A stretch of DNA of 64,000 bases, taken from NCBI GenBank assembly GCA_014898425.1, contig RCSZ01000006.1, positions 248,001 to 312,000 of the forward strand. Direction: 5' to 3'. The position numbers and the translations under genes were made by a program. Positions 23,625 through 34,118 of this stretch are shown here, piece by piece (position 1 is the stretch's first letter; every line of letters starts with the position of its first letter). The notes beneath the pieces were generated by a model, which saw nothing but the letters and a program-made list of their open reading frames with translations, did no database searches and had not been told where the DNA came from. Source of the DNA: Botryotinia globosa. Its lineage: Eukaryota > Ascomycota > Leotiomycetes > Helotiales > Sclerotiniaceae.

Positions 23625-24100
23625 ATACTAATCTACAGGAGGTGGGGTTGAGAAAAAACAAAATACTTCGTAAAATATGTACGATCGGAATGCCCGCCCC
23701 CAGATATACTATAATTAAATGCTGGTGCGTGAACCCCACACTACCCACGTCCTGGACCACTTCTGTTCTCTCTCTCCACAAATAATGTAAGAGGGAAAAT
23801 ATCGTGGGACTTGGGGGTTGAGACTCCGGAGGCGCGGGAGACGGGGGGGTGGATGGTTGGTTGGTTGGTGATTTGAGGAGGTGTGTTTGCTCATGGATTG
23901 TTGGATCGATTCATGTATGTATGTATGTATGTTGTGCATGGGATGAAGGAGATGCATGTATAGAAAGTTTATTTGATTATAGTAGGTATTTTGTTCATGC
24001 CGATTATCTACACTCGCGACTAATTTTATATAATTACACTTCTAAAACATGCTATCATTCCTCCACAATGTACACTTTTCAATCCTACAAGATGCCAAAA
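23253..24100. repeat. Microsatellite-rich intergenic region
   Basis: Simple repeats are clustered here: a 12-bp AGATATACAGAC unit (about 23322-23380), ATGAC repeats (about 23566-23588), GATA repeats (about 23588-23620), TTGG near 23858 and ATGT near 23917-23932. No gene recognised. Confidence 0.6.
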
Positions 24101-25289
24101 TTATCTCCTGACTGTGCCATTCATCGCGGAATCAATACCATCCACACCATTATACAAACCCAAACTGGCTTGCCAAAGTTTGTTCTCGTTCAATAACCAC
24201 ACTTGCATTTTATCTCCCTCATTTCCGAGAATAAAGTTCGCGGAACCACCTGCTACTGCAATTTTGCCGAGCAAAACTCCTCCCTCGTTCCAGACATTGA
24301 CTCCATCTCCACATCCTGCATATACATTTCCTGCCTCATCAGTTTTAATTCCATCTGGAAGACCTGATTGTGGTACTGCGAAGATTCTCTTGTTGGTAAG
24401 AGCTGGTTCACCTCCTCGAGTTATAACATCGTATGCGTAAATAGCTCTCGGGGCAGTAGGGGCAGTAGAATTGCCGGCTCCGTCGGTAATGTAAGCGGTT
24501 TTCTCATCGGGACTGAATGTGATACCATTTGGTTCTTGGATGCCATCAGCGACGACACGGATGTCATTTGTACCTGGCATGTAGCGGTAGACTTGAGGTG
24601 GAAGTAAGGGTTGAGGGCGGATTCCTTGCCATGAACCGTATGATGGATCTGTGAACCATAGGGCTCCATCACTTGTCACGTGGACATCATTGGGCGAGTT
24701 AAATTCAACGCCGTAGTAGTTGTTGATGAGGGTTTTGGCAGTATATGGAGCTGTAGCATTCATGAAGACAAGACCACCGGGTGCGGTCATGGATCCTTGG
24801 TCGCAGATTACGAGACCATCGTTGTATTTTGCTCCTCCGTTTGCGAGGGTAAGGGTTCCTTCTGGTTCAATAACTGTGGCGGTCCATGAATCACCGGATT
24901 TATCTAAACGAGTGATGGAGATGGCCTTGTGGTTAGTAGCAGCAGAACTGGTATTTGAGGCATATTGGTTACTCGTGACGAAAAGAGTTGATTCATCGAA
25001 AAAGATGGCGGCTTCATGGAATTGAGGGAAAGAAGAATTTAGGATATTGCTAATAGCGGGCGCGTCTCCAAGAATTGAAGTGAAAGATTCATTGTAGACT
25101 TGAAATGGTGAGGTATTGCTAACATTGTACAAGTCTAATGTAGTGATTGTATCGGCGGTGTAGGTCTAAGGGTTCATTAGTTTATGGTCATAGCTGTTAC
25201 CATCACTCTGTACTCACATATATTGATTCTTGGGCCAAGGCACCAGTGACCATCGCCAAAGTTGGGAGAACATCTCTAGAATACATCAT
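24101..25289 (-). CDS. Secreted SMP-30/gluconolactonase-type lactonohydrolase
   Basis: The exons on the minus strand are 25289-25218 and 25165-24101, giving 378 residues. Exon 1 encodes a signal peptide (MMYSRDVLPTLAMVTGALAQ), so the protein is secreted. The body is a six-bladed beta-propeller of the SMP-30 family. It shows FHEAAIFF, FNSPNDVHVTSDGALWFTDPSYG, EPNGITFSPDEKTAYITD and LPDGIKTDEAGNVYAG, which hold the Glu, Asn and Asp ligands for a divalent metal. These enzymes hydrolyse sugar lactones or related esters; the substrate is unknown. Several N-x-S/T sites suit a secreted glycoprotein. The intron donor is GTGAGT and the acceptor CCTTAG. Confidence 0.88.
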
Positions 25290-26865
25290 TGCTTTGTTTA
25301 TAGGTTCTAAAAGAATGAACAGAGAGATAGATCAAGCCAAGGAAAACAGACAACGAACGAACATAGCTAAATACTTATACTGAAGAAATACGGGTATGGA
25401 TCGTCGAATATGTCGTCTTGGTGGATCTGTCTATCAATATCACTTGGCATATGGGCACAGTCATCGACCGTGGCATATCATTTGTAATTTGTCCGAAATC
25501 GTGAAGCATTTGCCAATGCTCATTGTAATTTGGGTCAACGCCGTGAAACGTAAGTGCCAAGAATGAGAAAATTGATGCGGAAAGGGGTCGTGAACTTTGT
25601 TGAATTTGGTGCTTCCAGAAGGCATGAAAGGCCCTATTTTGTTTCTTTCGTAGGTATGAAACGTGCTCGAAATCCCTTGTGAGAGTGGCAAGGTTGAAAT
25701 CTTCATTCATCAGATCTTTTACCTCGTCGTCGACCTAATTTCTCGAACCTCGAGGGACTTTAAGATTTCTTGGCATCATCCCATGGCTCAGCCAATGCGA
25801 TTATGTGCATTGTGCTCTGATAAAAATCCGTGCCGCCGATATGTGGCCGCCGTATTTTCAAACCTTAAAATTCCAGCCCGTCTAGACTCTAAAGGAATGA
25901 TCTATGTACTCCGGTAGCCCTACCTAGGTAGTACACTGTATATAGGATCAGTAACCTGGAGGTTACTGATCTTGCAGCAATGCAGCATTTTGTTATCGCC
26001 AATGCCCTAAGGTGGAATGAACTGGAACTGCATTGAAATGGATTGAACTGGTTGGGCTGGGTTCAGTTATACAAAACTACCTACTAGTCAGGTGATCCTA
26101 GTAGATGAATCGTACTGTATCGTGCTACTGAAGTCTGTGAGCACGTGCTTTGAATATGACACATTTCATTGGCCGTTCCAAATCCGATAAGTTCTACCGA
26201 AAAGAGCCCAATATAATGAATGGTTGGGTGTTTATGCCGCCCGGGTTTTGACGGGTTTCCAAGTAATTATCTAGGAACTGCGCTTGCCGCGATTAAATAA
26301 TACGGAAACCGAGATGTCCATTCTTTTGTACGAAGTATCGGCATGTACCGGTATATTCAAAGTGTGTATTTCAGTCCGTCATTATTACCAATTGTGGATA
26401 GATATATTATGGAAATATGAAATTACGGAAACATATATACTTTGTATATACAAGTACAAAAGATTCACACAAGAAAAGTCTGTGCTGTGCTTCTTGTCCC
26501 CACCAGATTATCATGGAATCCAAATTGATCAGAGTACCATCGTAAAAAACCACAAAAAAATACCTATTGCCAAAAACGGTCTAGTCTCTTATCTACCCCG
26601 CTAAGGTTAACCGTTCTTTCCAAATGTACTGTACCGATTAACCTTCAACTCTTACCTACCTACTACTGTCGACAAGATACATATCAAACTACACAACAAC
26701 GTAGCTTTACCTTGATAGACAATTACTCATTTGTCATCTATCCCTTGTCGTCAATTTCCCTGTCTGACTAGTATTAATTTCATCTGGTATTCACGATCTT
26801 TTCCTGGGTTCATTCCGATATTACACAGTCATCGATCATCTATCTCACTCACCCTCGATTGAATT
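25290..26865. other. Intergenic region
   Basis: About 1.6 kb between the divergent lactonase and C2H2 genes. It includes a palindromic tract near 25950-25970 (AGTAACCTGGAGGTTACT). Short frames lack family features. It probably holds two promoters. Confidence 0.45.
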
Positions 26866-27591
26866 ATGAATTCGAGACAGCATAGTGCTACCACTAGTAG
26901 GGCCAACCGAGTCCAGAAGCAGCCACGTATCTACACTTGCTCGGTATGTCAGAGAGTATTCAAGAGAAGTGAGCATTGTTCAAGGCATGAACGTGGTCGT
27001 GAGTACAATCGATCGTGCGAGTCATGCAAGTTCCTTTGTTGATATGAGTTCAACCTCTAGATACCCAGGAAAAACCATTCCCTTGCAAACTATGCGGTCG
27101 TAGATACGCGCGAAAGTATGTTGAATATTGCGCGACTATCATGTTCGTTGCAGAAGATCATGTTGACTGATTTCTTACCTAGGGATGTCGTCATACGACA
27201 TGAAAAGTCTTTCCACCGTGTCGAAAATCCACGACGTCAACAACCTCCTCCTCCCTTACAACCATCATCTCCAGATTTAGATGCTGAGTCTGAACCGTTC
27301 GCAGATTCGATGGTTGCTAGTGCGCAAAATTATACTACTGAACCTCGGCTCCCCCAGATGCCCTTGAAACTTGAACATCAAGAATCACCAGAGATGCAAT
27401 CTACGTTAGATCCTCTACTACGAGAACATGATGCACAATTGGCTGGTCATTCCAGTTCATCTGGGCCTCAAATGAATGGTCATGGTGGGCCAAGTCATGG
27501 ATTTCAACAATATCAGAACGGTTTCATAGATCCAGCCTTGGATATTTCCGATCTCTTTGGACCATCGCCTAATCTAGTAGCCCGAACCTGA
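26866..27591 (+). CDS. C2H2 zinc-finger transcription factor, two fingers
   Basis: The exons are 26866-26998, 27061-27115 and 27183-27591, in phase, giving 198 residues. The donors are GTGAGT and GTATGT. Splicing assembles two tandem C2H2 fingers joined by a canonical TQEKPF linker. Finger 1 has CSVC, then 12 residues, then H-x3-H, with RSEHCSRHE recognition residues. Finger 2 has CKLC, then 12 residues, then H-x4-H. The rest is Pro/Gln/Ser-rich and acidic, like an activation region. It is presumably nuclear. It is short for a fungal regulator. Targets are unknown. Confidence 0.82.
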
Positions 27592-28421
27592 CAATCACAG
27601 TTTTATTCGCAACAAATGCAATAAATTTCATAGCTTCTGAAAAGATCTCATGCAGCACAACGACATTACGATAAATGCAATTCTGGGGAATGGGATATCA
27701 CGATCCGGTGTTGTGGGGATATATACAAATGGCAAGGCTTGAGATGTTTTTATTAATGATCTCTTGTGCGCATTTGCATGGAAATGCTGTCAACTTTGAG
27801 ATATTTACTACACCGGCATAGAGGATTTGCTTGGAGATGTGTTTTTCCATCTCATCTTTTCTTTTGGGAAACCTGCATACACAGCTTTCAGACAAGCAAG
27901 TCAACAGTGAATTGCACTGGAAGGGGGGTTTGGTATTTAATTTCTTTGAGAAGATACCATATTTGTGCACTGAAAGGCATGTCACTTATTTCTAAGCGAC
28001 TAGCTCAATTCAGAAGTTTCAAGATTTAATGAATGCAATCCACAATCTGCTTGTGAAGCCGTTCACTTCTTTGATTCAATAAACAACAACAGATCGGCAA
28101 TTGTTTTCTTTGTTCTATTCGTCGTAGTTGTCGAAGTATCACCTAGCTTCCATGCTGTTGTTCAAGCGTTTCAAATTAGCATTCTTTCGATGCCCGTCTG
28201 AAATTGAGACTTTCTGAAGTGACTCATATATTCAAGTACCATTTCCAAGAACAAGTCGAGTTCAAGTTCAGAACAATGTCTTTGAAACGTGTTAAGTGTC
28301 GAGTGCAATGGATGCAATGTCCAGTTAAATTAACTCACGTACCAGCACTTACAACCACAGAAATTACAGCTATCAATTCAACACAATTATTTGCTTGACA
28401 CCCCGCTTCACATTATCCAAG
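27592..28421. other. Intergenic region
   Basis: About 0.8 kb between the C2H2 and RING genes in the same orientation. No supported gene. Confidence 0.45.
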
Positions 28422-29498
28422 ATGCCACCACAACTAACCAGAGTCAATGTGAGTTCTCTCCCAGTAGATCAACGCACTTGTGCGATTTGTCAAGACGATC
28501 TCGGTGGTGGAGAGAACGGAGAACCGGTTAAGACTGCGTGCAATCATATATTTGATCGAGAATGTGTTCAACGTTGGCTTGACGCCGACCACACTAACTG
28601 CCCCATTTGTCGCGAGGAAATTCGTAATATTACTGGTGGGCTAAGAGACGCGGCAAGAGATCGTATTAGACAGATCAACAACGCTGCTAGACGCGTGAGA
28701 GATAGAGCTGTTGAGGAAAGAGAACAGATGATGCAAGCTCAGGCGGATTATGGAGGTGGGAATGAAGATGATCATCTTGATGGAAATGTTGGAGAGGAGC
28801 TTGAACCCATGCCACTTGATGTGCCGGGGAATTTCAGTACGCCTACTCCTCCCCGCCATCGTTATCCAATGGGAGGACCAGCGTTGAGAAGACAGTCCCC
28901 TCCTCCAAGAAGATTCCCCTCACCACCACCCCATAGACATCATTCCCCTCCAAGAAATCGTCTCCGCTCAACTCCTCCCCCACTTTCCAGTTCCTCGTCA
29001 AGCACCTCTGCAGCAATGCAACACGCCGAAGAAACTTACATCAACGCCCTCTTCACCCTCCAATCCCTCGACACCAGAATAATTAACCAAGCGCGTCTAT
29101 CCTACGAAGCCAACGTCGTCAAACACAACGCAGAACGCAACGTCCAACTCGCCTTCCAGGAACTCCAACGCGCGGTCCGATCCGACGATCAGGAAACGAT
29201 CGATCCTGCGCTTGCGATGCAGGAAAGTGTTACGATCCTCTTGGATGACGCGCATAATGCGATGGCGCAGTATAGTACACCGTTGAGAGAATGGATGGAG
29301 GAGAGACCAAGGGCGAGTGAGAGATTGGATAGGGCGAGGTTGGAGTTTGCGAGGGAGAGGGAGAGGTTTATGAGGGGGGTTAGGAGCGCGAGAGGAGGGA
29401 GGGGAGAGAGAAGAATCCAGCGGGATTTTGAGTTCGATGAGGATGAGGATGAGGATGAGGAGGCTTGGGAGCCTTATGATCCGAGAGATTTTCAGTGA
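28422..29498 (+). CDS. RING-finger protein, probable E3 ubiquitin ligase
   Basis: I place the start at ATG 28422 (MPPQLTRVNV); the open frame extends 27 nt upstream without an ATG. The single exon encodes 358 residues. A RING domain lies at residues ~20-65: CAIC, TACNH, DRECVQRWL and CPIC. The position that is normally His or Cys after CNHIF is Asp, so one zinc site is atypical. A Pro/Arg/Ser-rich disordered middle follows (about 135-190), then a long helical region with coiled-coil character, and an acidic tail (FDEDEDEDEEAWEPYDPRDF). RING proteins pass ubiquitin from an E2 to a substrate; neither partner can be inferred. Confidence 0.8.
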   Translation: MPPQLTRVNVSSLPVDQRTCAICQDDLGGGENGEPVKTACNHIFDRECVQRWLDADHTNCPICREEIRNITGGLRDAARDRIRQINNAARRVRDRAVEEREQMMQAQADYGGGNEDDHLDGNVGEELEPMPLDVPGNFSTPTPPRHRYPMGGPALRRQSPPPRRFPSPPPHRHHSPPRNRLRSTPPPLSSSSSSTSAAMQHAEETYINALFTLQSLDTRIINQARLSYEANVVKHNAERNVQLAFQELQRAVRSDDQETIDPALAMQESVTILLDDAHNAMAQYSTPLREWMEERPRASERLDRARLEFARERERFMRGVRSARGGRGERRIQRDFEFDEDEDEDEEAWEPYDPRDFQ

Positions 29499-30932
29499 GT
29501 AGGCAGGTAGGTAGGTAGGTAAGTGTGGCGATGGTCTGATAGGAAATAGATGGATTAGAACATCTGAATCCTGGAATTGGTCTTTGTTTCTTCTTTGCCT
29601 GCTTGCTTGTTTTCTTTTGATTTTCTTGATATTTTTTCTAGCTCACATTCCATCTAAATAAAAATTTACTTGTTGGTAAGTAGTAACTATGTGTGTATAT
29701 AATAGTATAAATGAGCCTCCACTTCCTTCCCTATTTGGTTTAAGTAGAATGCATGATTAGCTCGATAAATTATGGTTAAGATGGATTAATAATAAATACA
29801 ATACAATATAATGTAATACAATATGATGCGATGTGATCTGATCTGATGCAATGCAATACAACTAACTGCCCAGTCCATCTAAGATGTCTTGAATAAAAAT
29901 GGTATGCGTTAACGATTCACATAATCTATAAAACCTGAGCCAGATTACTGTGAAGCGGGTCAAATATCCCACACCCTCTCAACCGGTCAGATCCCTCGTT
30001 GTGTAACTTGTGTATCATCATAGATAGATAGATGATATAGTTTATATCGTAACTTTACGTATACTTTTCTGATGAAAAGGAATATATAGCTACAGGGAAG
30101 TGGTCATGTATGATTGAATGATACATGGGATAGGATATGTTGGATGGATTGTTGCTCGCTTTGCTAACTTGACGCTGAGTGGGGGGGGACATTGGAGGGA
30201 TGGGTTTTATGGGGTTGGGAGATGAGGGAGAGGGAGGAAGAGGGGGGCGCTGTAGGTGTAGGTGTCTGGGAGTAATGGATAGGTGAAGTGATGGATTAGT
30301 AGTTTGATAATGGGCAATCGAATTTTAGATAACCATTGAAATTTGAGCATTCTTTGTTTCTTGACCGAGGTATTCTTGACATTTGAATAGAGGATCTGTG
30401 GGGAGTGCGAGGGGGACTTGGGAGAGAGATATCCTATATGCGCAAGCTGGTGAGCGGGAAGACGATATCGAGGGGATGTATCGTGCGCAGTCGAATAAAG
30501 TTGTTGAAGCTGTGATGAAGCAGACTCGTGAGGAGAGCATTGAAGGGAAGAAATCAGGGAGGCTTCTCCAAATGGGGTATGAGAAGAAGATTCCGTGATT
30601 GCTTTGCTAATGTCTGAATTTCGAATGATTCGCTGTGTCTGGGTCCGTGTTCATTCCTTTCTCTTTTGAAAGAGAAGGGCGACTGAGCTAATAATGGTTC
30701 GGTTTCTTTTGGTGAATTGGATTGATATTTTTGGTGGATGGGTGAAGGGTTGTGTCTGAGGTGTTGGGCTGACGTTGATCTCCATGTGAGAATTTTAGGT
30801 GGTTAGCGGAATTTTGGAAAAGCCGGGAAGGAAGGTATGGTGTGATGAGGATTGTATGGTTTGAAACGATTGATGATGAATATTTTGAAAATTTAAATTG
30901 CTTTTGACAACGTCCCTGTTGAATAAAATGTA
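29499..30932. other. Intergenic region
   Basis: About 1.4 kb with GGTA repeats just after the RING stop, cryptic ATACA/ATGATG repeats near 29800-29860, and a G-rich patch near 30180-30250. No convincing gene. Confidence 0.45.
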
Positions 30933-31440
30933 AGAGTTTAGGCCTCGGCTTATCGCACACCACCCTATTTCGTGATAAAATCCCTGCAAAAATGTTGTTT
31001 TCCTATATAAATTAATTATTTTTATAATTCTTTAATAAATGGAAGATATAATTTGAAAATTGATTATTTAAATAATATCTATAATTAGTTTCTGAAAAAA
31101 TGAGTGAAATATTTTTAATAATTTTTTGGATAAAGTTATAAGTATTTAAAATTGGAAATCTTCAAATTTTTTAATATGTAATACTTTTCCTATATAAAAA
31201 AATCGATTTTTTTGAAAATTTCAGGAATTCCAATTTTAAATATCTACAATTTTATTAAGAAAATTATTAAAAATAATTCACTCATTTTTTTATATAATTT
31301 CATTAATTATTTATTATCAGAATAAATTTTATAAATCTAATTTAAAAATTAATTAGAATAATATATAGTTCAAAAGTTGAAGAAATAAGGCTTTTTGGTG
31401 TGTTTTCACTTAGTGTGCAATAAGCCGGGGCCTAAACTCT
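30933..31440. mobile_element. Fold-back MITE with TA duplication, copy 1
   Basis: The ends, including the flanking GTA/TAC, match over 31 bp (30930-30960 against 31413-31443) with two C/T differences. The terminus reads AGAGTTTAGGCC. TA flanks both sides (30931-30932 and 31441-31442). The interior is A+T-rich and largely palindromic: arms near 31095-31165 and 31235-31300 are near reverse complements around a short spacer. It has no coding frame. It is a non-autonomous DNA element, possibly of Tc1/mariner (Stowaway-like) type by its TA duplication. Confidence 0.8.
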
Positions 31441-31682
31441 TACCATCTCCTCGCATATTCATTCATATTCATCTGTCGAAGAAGTTTTGATGCACGTAAC
31501 AAGAGGTTAAAATGCAAAATCGTATGTGATTATACATTAATAGAGTATCTGGGTAACCAAAACTTTGATTTTCTCATCATCTACTTGACTTTTTAGTAGC
31601 GATGGTCGGTCAGGATTGAGGATATATCTTATATAAGGGCATTGGATAATTAATATAAAGAGTCGAAATCATTAGAAATGTA
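31441..31682. other. Spacer between two related MITEs
   Basis: A 240-bp spacer with no gene. It contains both flanking TA duplications. Confidence 0.5.
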
Positions 31683-32109
31683 AGAGTTCTAAAACCTACT
31701 CATTACACATTATAATATTTTGTAATACAATCCCTACAAAATTCATGTTTTCTATATAAATTAAAATATTATGTAACTATTTCAAATTTTTATATTAAAT
31801 TATAATTTTTTTATAATAAATGATTCAATATAATATTAATATTAATATAAGTTTTTTTTAAAGAAAATTGAATTTTGTTTAAATTTTCTTATTGAAAAAA
31901 TATATAAACTTTTAATTTGTAATACTTTAAATAATAAATTATATATTTTTTCAATATTTTTAATGATTTTAAATTATTTTAAATTATTTCATAACAAAAA
32001 ATTTGTTTTTATCAAATATAATAATAAATATATGAGTATAAAAAGCTGAATAATTGAATATTTTAATCGGAAAAGCGTTATATGTGCTATGAGCAAAGGT
32101 TAGAACTCT
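31683..32109. mobile_element. Fold-back MITE with TA duplication, copy 2
   Basis: The left terminus is AGAGTTCTAAAACC and the right, reverse-complemented, is AGAGTTCTAACCTTT. TA flanks lie at 31681-31682 and 32110-32111. Just inside the left end, the stretch around AATCCCTACAAAA and CTATATAAATTAA matches the same part of the copy at 30933. The two are therefore diverged members of one family. The interior also has an inverted pair built on TATTGAAAAAATATATA. Confidence 0.75.
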
Positions 32110-32488
32110 TAGATGATATTCGCGATTGTAGCTTGACTTCCCTTCTGTAAGTAAAGAAACGAACTTAGAAATTAGTATTACATGGTATTGAAGGTTAATA
32201 ATGCAACTCGTGAATCTGTTCCAAATCAAGATGCAATTTTGAAATACGTATTCTATGAATCAAGGTACAAACCGTTGAATATCATTAGTTCCAATGGGTG
32301 AAGGCAAAATCACTTGTATTGATGAGAAGGATATGATTAATACGCATGGGCAACCTATTTCCAGCCGAGTCCGAACAGGATCACCATTAAAGCAACCGCT
32401 CGATAGGAGAGCACAGCAGAAAAAGAGAAATTGATTGTGCTCTGGATTGAATGTGTATATATATTATCTTATCCAAATGCTACCATGC

Positions 32489-33142
32489 TTATTTCTTCTC
32501 AGCCTCTGACATGGCAAGATCCTGATCAGCAAAAATCTTCTTGACTGCAGGCCTTGTCTTCATCCTCTCCAGCCATGCCTCCACATGTGGGAAATCGTTA
32601 TAAATATCTTCACCACCATATCGAGGTGCCCATCTTTGCCATGCTATGAAACAAAGATCGGCGTACGTGCATTTGTCGCCGACCAACCAGTCTCGAGTCT
32701 TCAACACGGATTCAAGAACTCCAGTGACTCGACGGATCTCGTTTGCGTATCGGTCAATAGCGCTCTGAATCTTTTCAGGGTGAATCCGGGTGAAATAAGA
32801 AGCCTGGCCATAGTATGGTCCTTGGCCAGAAGCTTGGAAGTGTAGCCACTGCTTCGCCTGGTATATTTCGGGGAAGGTGTTGTGGCTCAATCGGTTTTGG
32901 TCATCATATTTCTCAATCAAGTATTCGACGATGGCACCGGATTCCCAGAGTGTGATGTCGGTGTTAGGGTCTTGGATAGATGGAAGCCGTCCGTTGGGGT
33001 TGAGTTGAATATATGGCTCCTTTTTGACTTCGGAGAAATCCACAAACTTTGTTGTATAAGGGATGTTCAGCTCCTCGAGGATGAGAGCCACCTTCCATGG
33101 GTTAGGACCGAAAGGGTGAGAATAAAGTGTGATTGGAAGCAT
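32489..33142 (-). CDS. Glutathione S-transferase (Ure2/GstA-like)
   Basis: A single exon of 217 residues, with the start placed at MLPITLYSHPFG (33142). The open frame runs 20 codons further upstream, but this Met fits the family. The N-terminal thioredoxin-like domain has SHPFGPNPWKVALILEELNIPY, the NPNGRLPSI cis-Pro region and the glutathione-binding WESGAIVEYL. The helical C-terminal domain contains QASGQGPYYGQASYF and the capping DKCTYADLCFIAW. It conjugates glutathione to electrophiles or peroxides in the cytosol. The exact substrate class is not clear. Confidence 0.9.
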   Translation of the reverse strand: MLPITLYSHPFGPNPWKVALILEELNIPYTTKFVDFSEVKKEPYIQLNPNGRLPSIQDPNTDITLWESGAIVEYLIEKYDDQNRLSHNTFPEIYQAKQWLHFQASGQGPYYGQASYFTRIHPEKIQSAIDRYANEIRRVTGVLESVLKTRDWLVGDKCTYADLCFIAWQRWAPRYGGEDIYNDFPHVEAWLERMKTRPAVKKIFADQDLAMSEAEKK

Positions 33143-34118
33143 TTTGTAGGTTATCGTCAAGCTCGGCAAGGTAGATAGGAGGTTGAAAGTTTCAAGTTTC
33201 AATCAAAAGCGATTAGATTATCAGATAAGAAGATTGGATTGAAGATACGTACTGATAAGTACTCGTCCCAGGTGGGAAGCCATGAGGTTATATATTGAAA
33301 TTTTCATTTTTCATTATTCTAGATGATGGAAATTGATAATCAGGATCATCGGTTGCTAATCCACAATCCACAGTCCACAGTCAATTCTGCCGAAGATCAA
33401 CCTTATTATTAATAAAAGTCTAAATGATGTTGAATCACCAATGGCTTTGCCGAGAAGCTCCGCGGAAGGCAAGGCGAGCCGAGAATGCGGAGCCGTGCGT
33501 CAGAAGATTCCAATTTCCCGGATTTCCCGGCGGAAGCTAGTGATGACGTTCTTTATATGGTGGACTGTTGGGAGAAAAACGGACCCTGCATAATCTCTGC
33601 ATACTCTCTGCATACTCTCTGCATACTCTCTGCATAAACCCGCGCGGGGGCAAATAATTGTCTCAACATTTCCACCCGTTCCGACCTCCATCCAGCTGGT
33701 CTGATTATCAATTTTTTTTATAGATTTTTACCGACAAGGAAGGCACCCCTGACCCCTCATTCCTCAATTGATTTATCATCGTTGACGCACTGAATGTTAC
33801 GCAAGTGTCGTTGACATATCGTACGACTCATACCTTGCTGTCTACCTTGCTGTCTACCTCCCCCATAAGTTCATAACCGTGAAGAGATCTGACTATAAAT
33901 ACAGCCTCTAAGAATCCTTTGATATTGAGTTCTTGCCTTGGTATTGAAGTGGACATCAATATCGATTATACATAGAAACTTAGTTGGTTCATATCACAAT
34001 CAATTTTGCTAGAGCCCAATTACTACTATATTCAATTTTGATATCTATTCGTATTATAAAACTCTGAAAGTTGTATCCTTCGATTCCTTCGACTTTCCAG
34101 ACCATTCCTTCACCTATC
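33143..34118. promoter_or_regulatory. Divergent intergenic region with 11-bp tandem repeat
   Basis: This lies between the divergent transferase and TPR genes. It contains an 11-bp tandem repeat (TCTCTGCATAC, about four copies, 33591-33637). A G+C-richer patch lies at about 33440-33490. No gene is seen. It probably contains both promoters. Confidence 0.5.
33586..33637. repeat. 11-bp tandem repeat in the transferase/TPR intergenic region
   Basis: About four copies of TCTCTGCATAC between two divergent genes. It may be a simple minisatellite. Confidence 0.85.
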
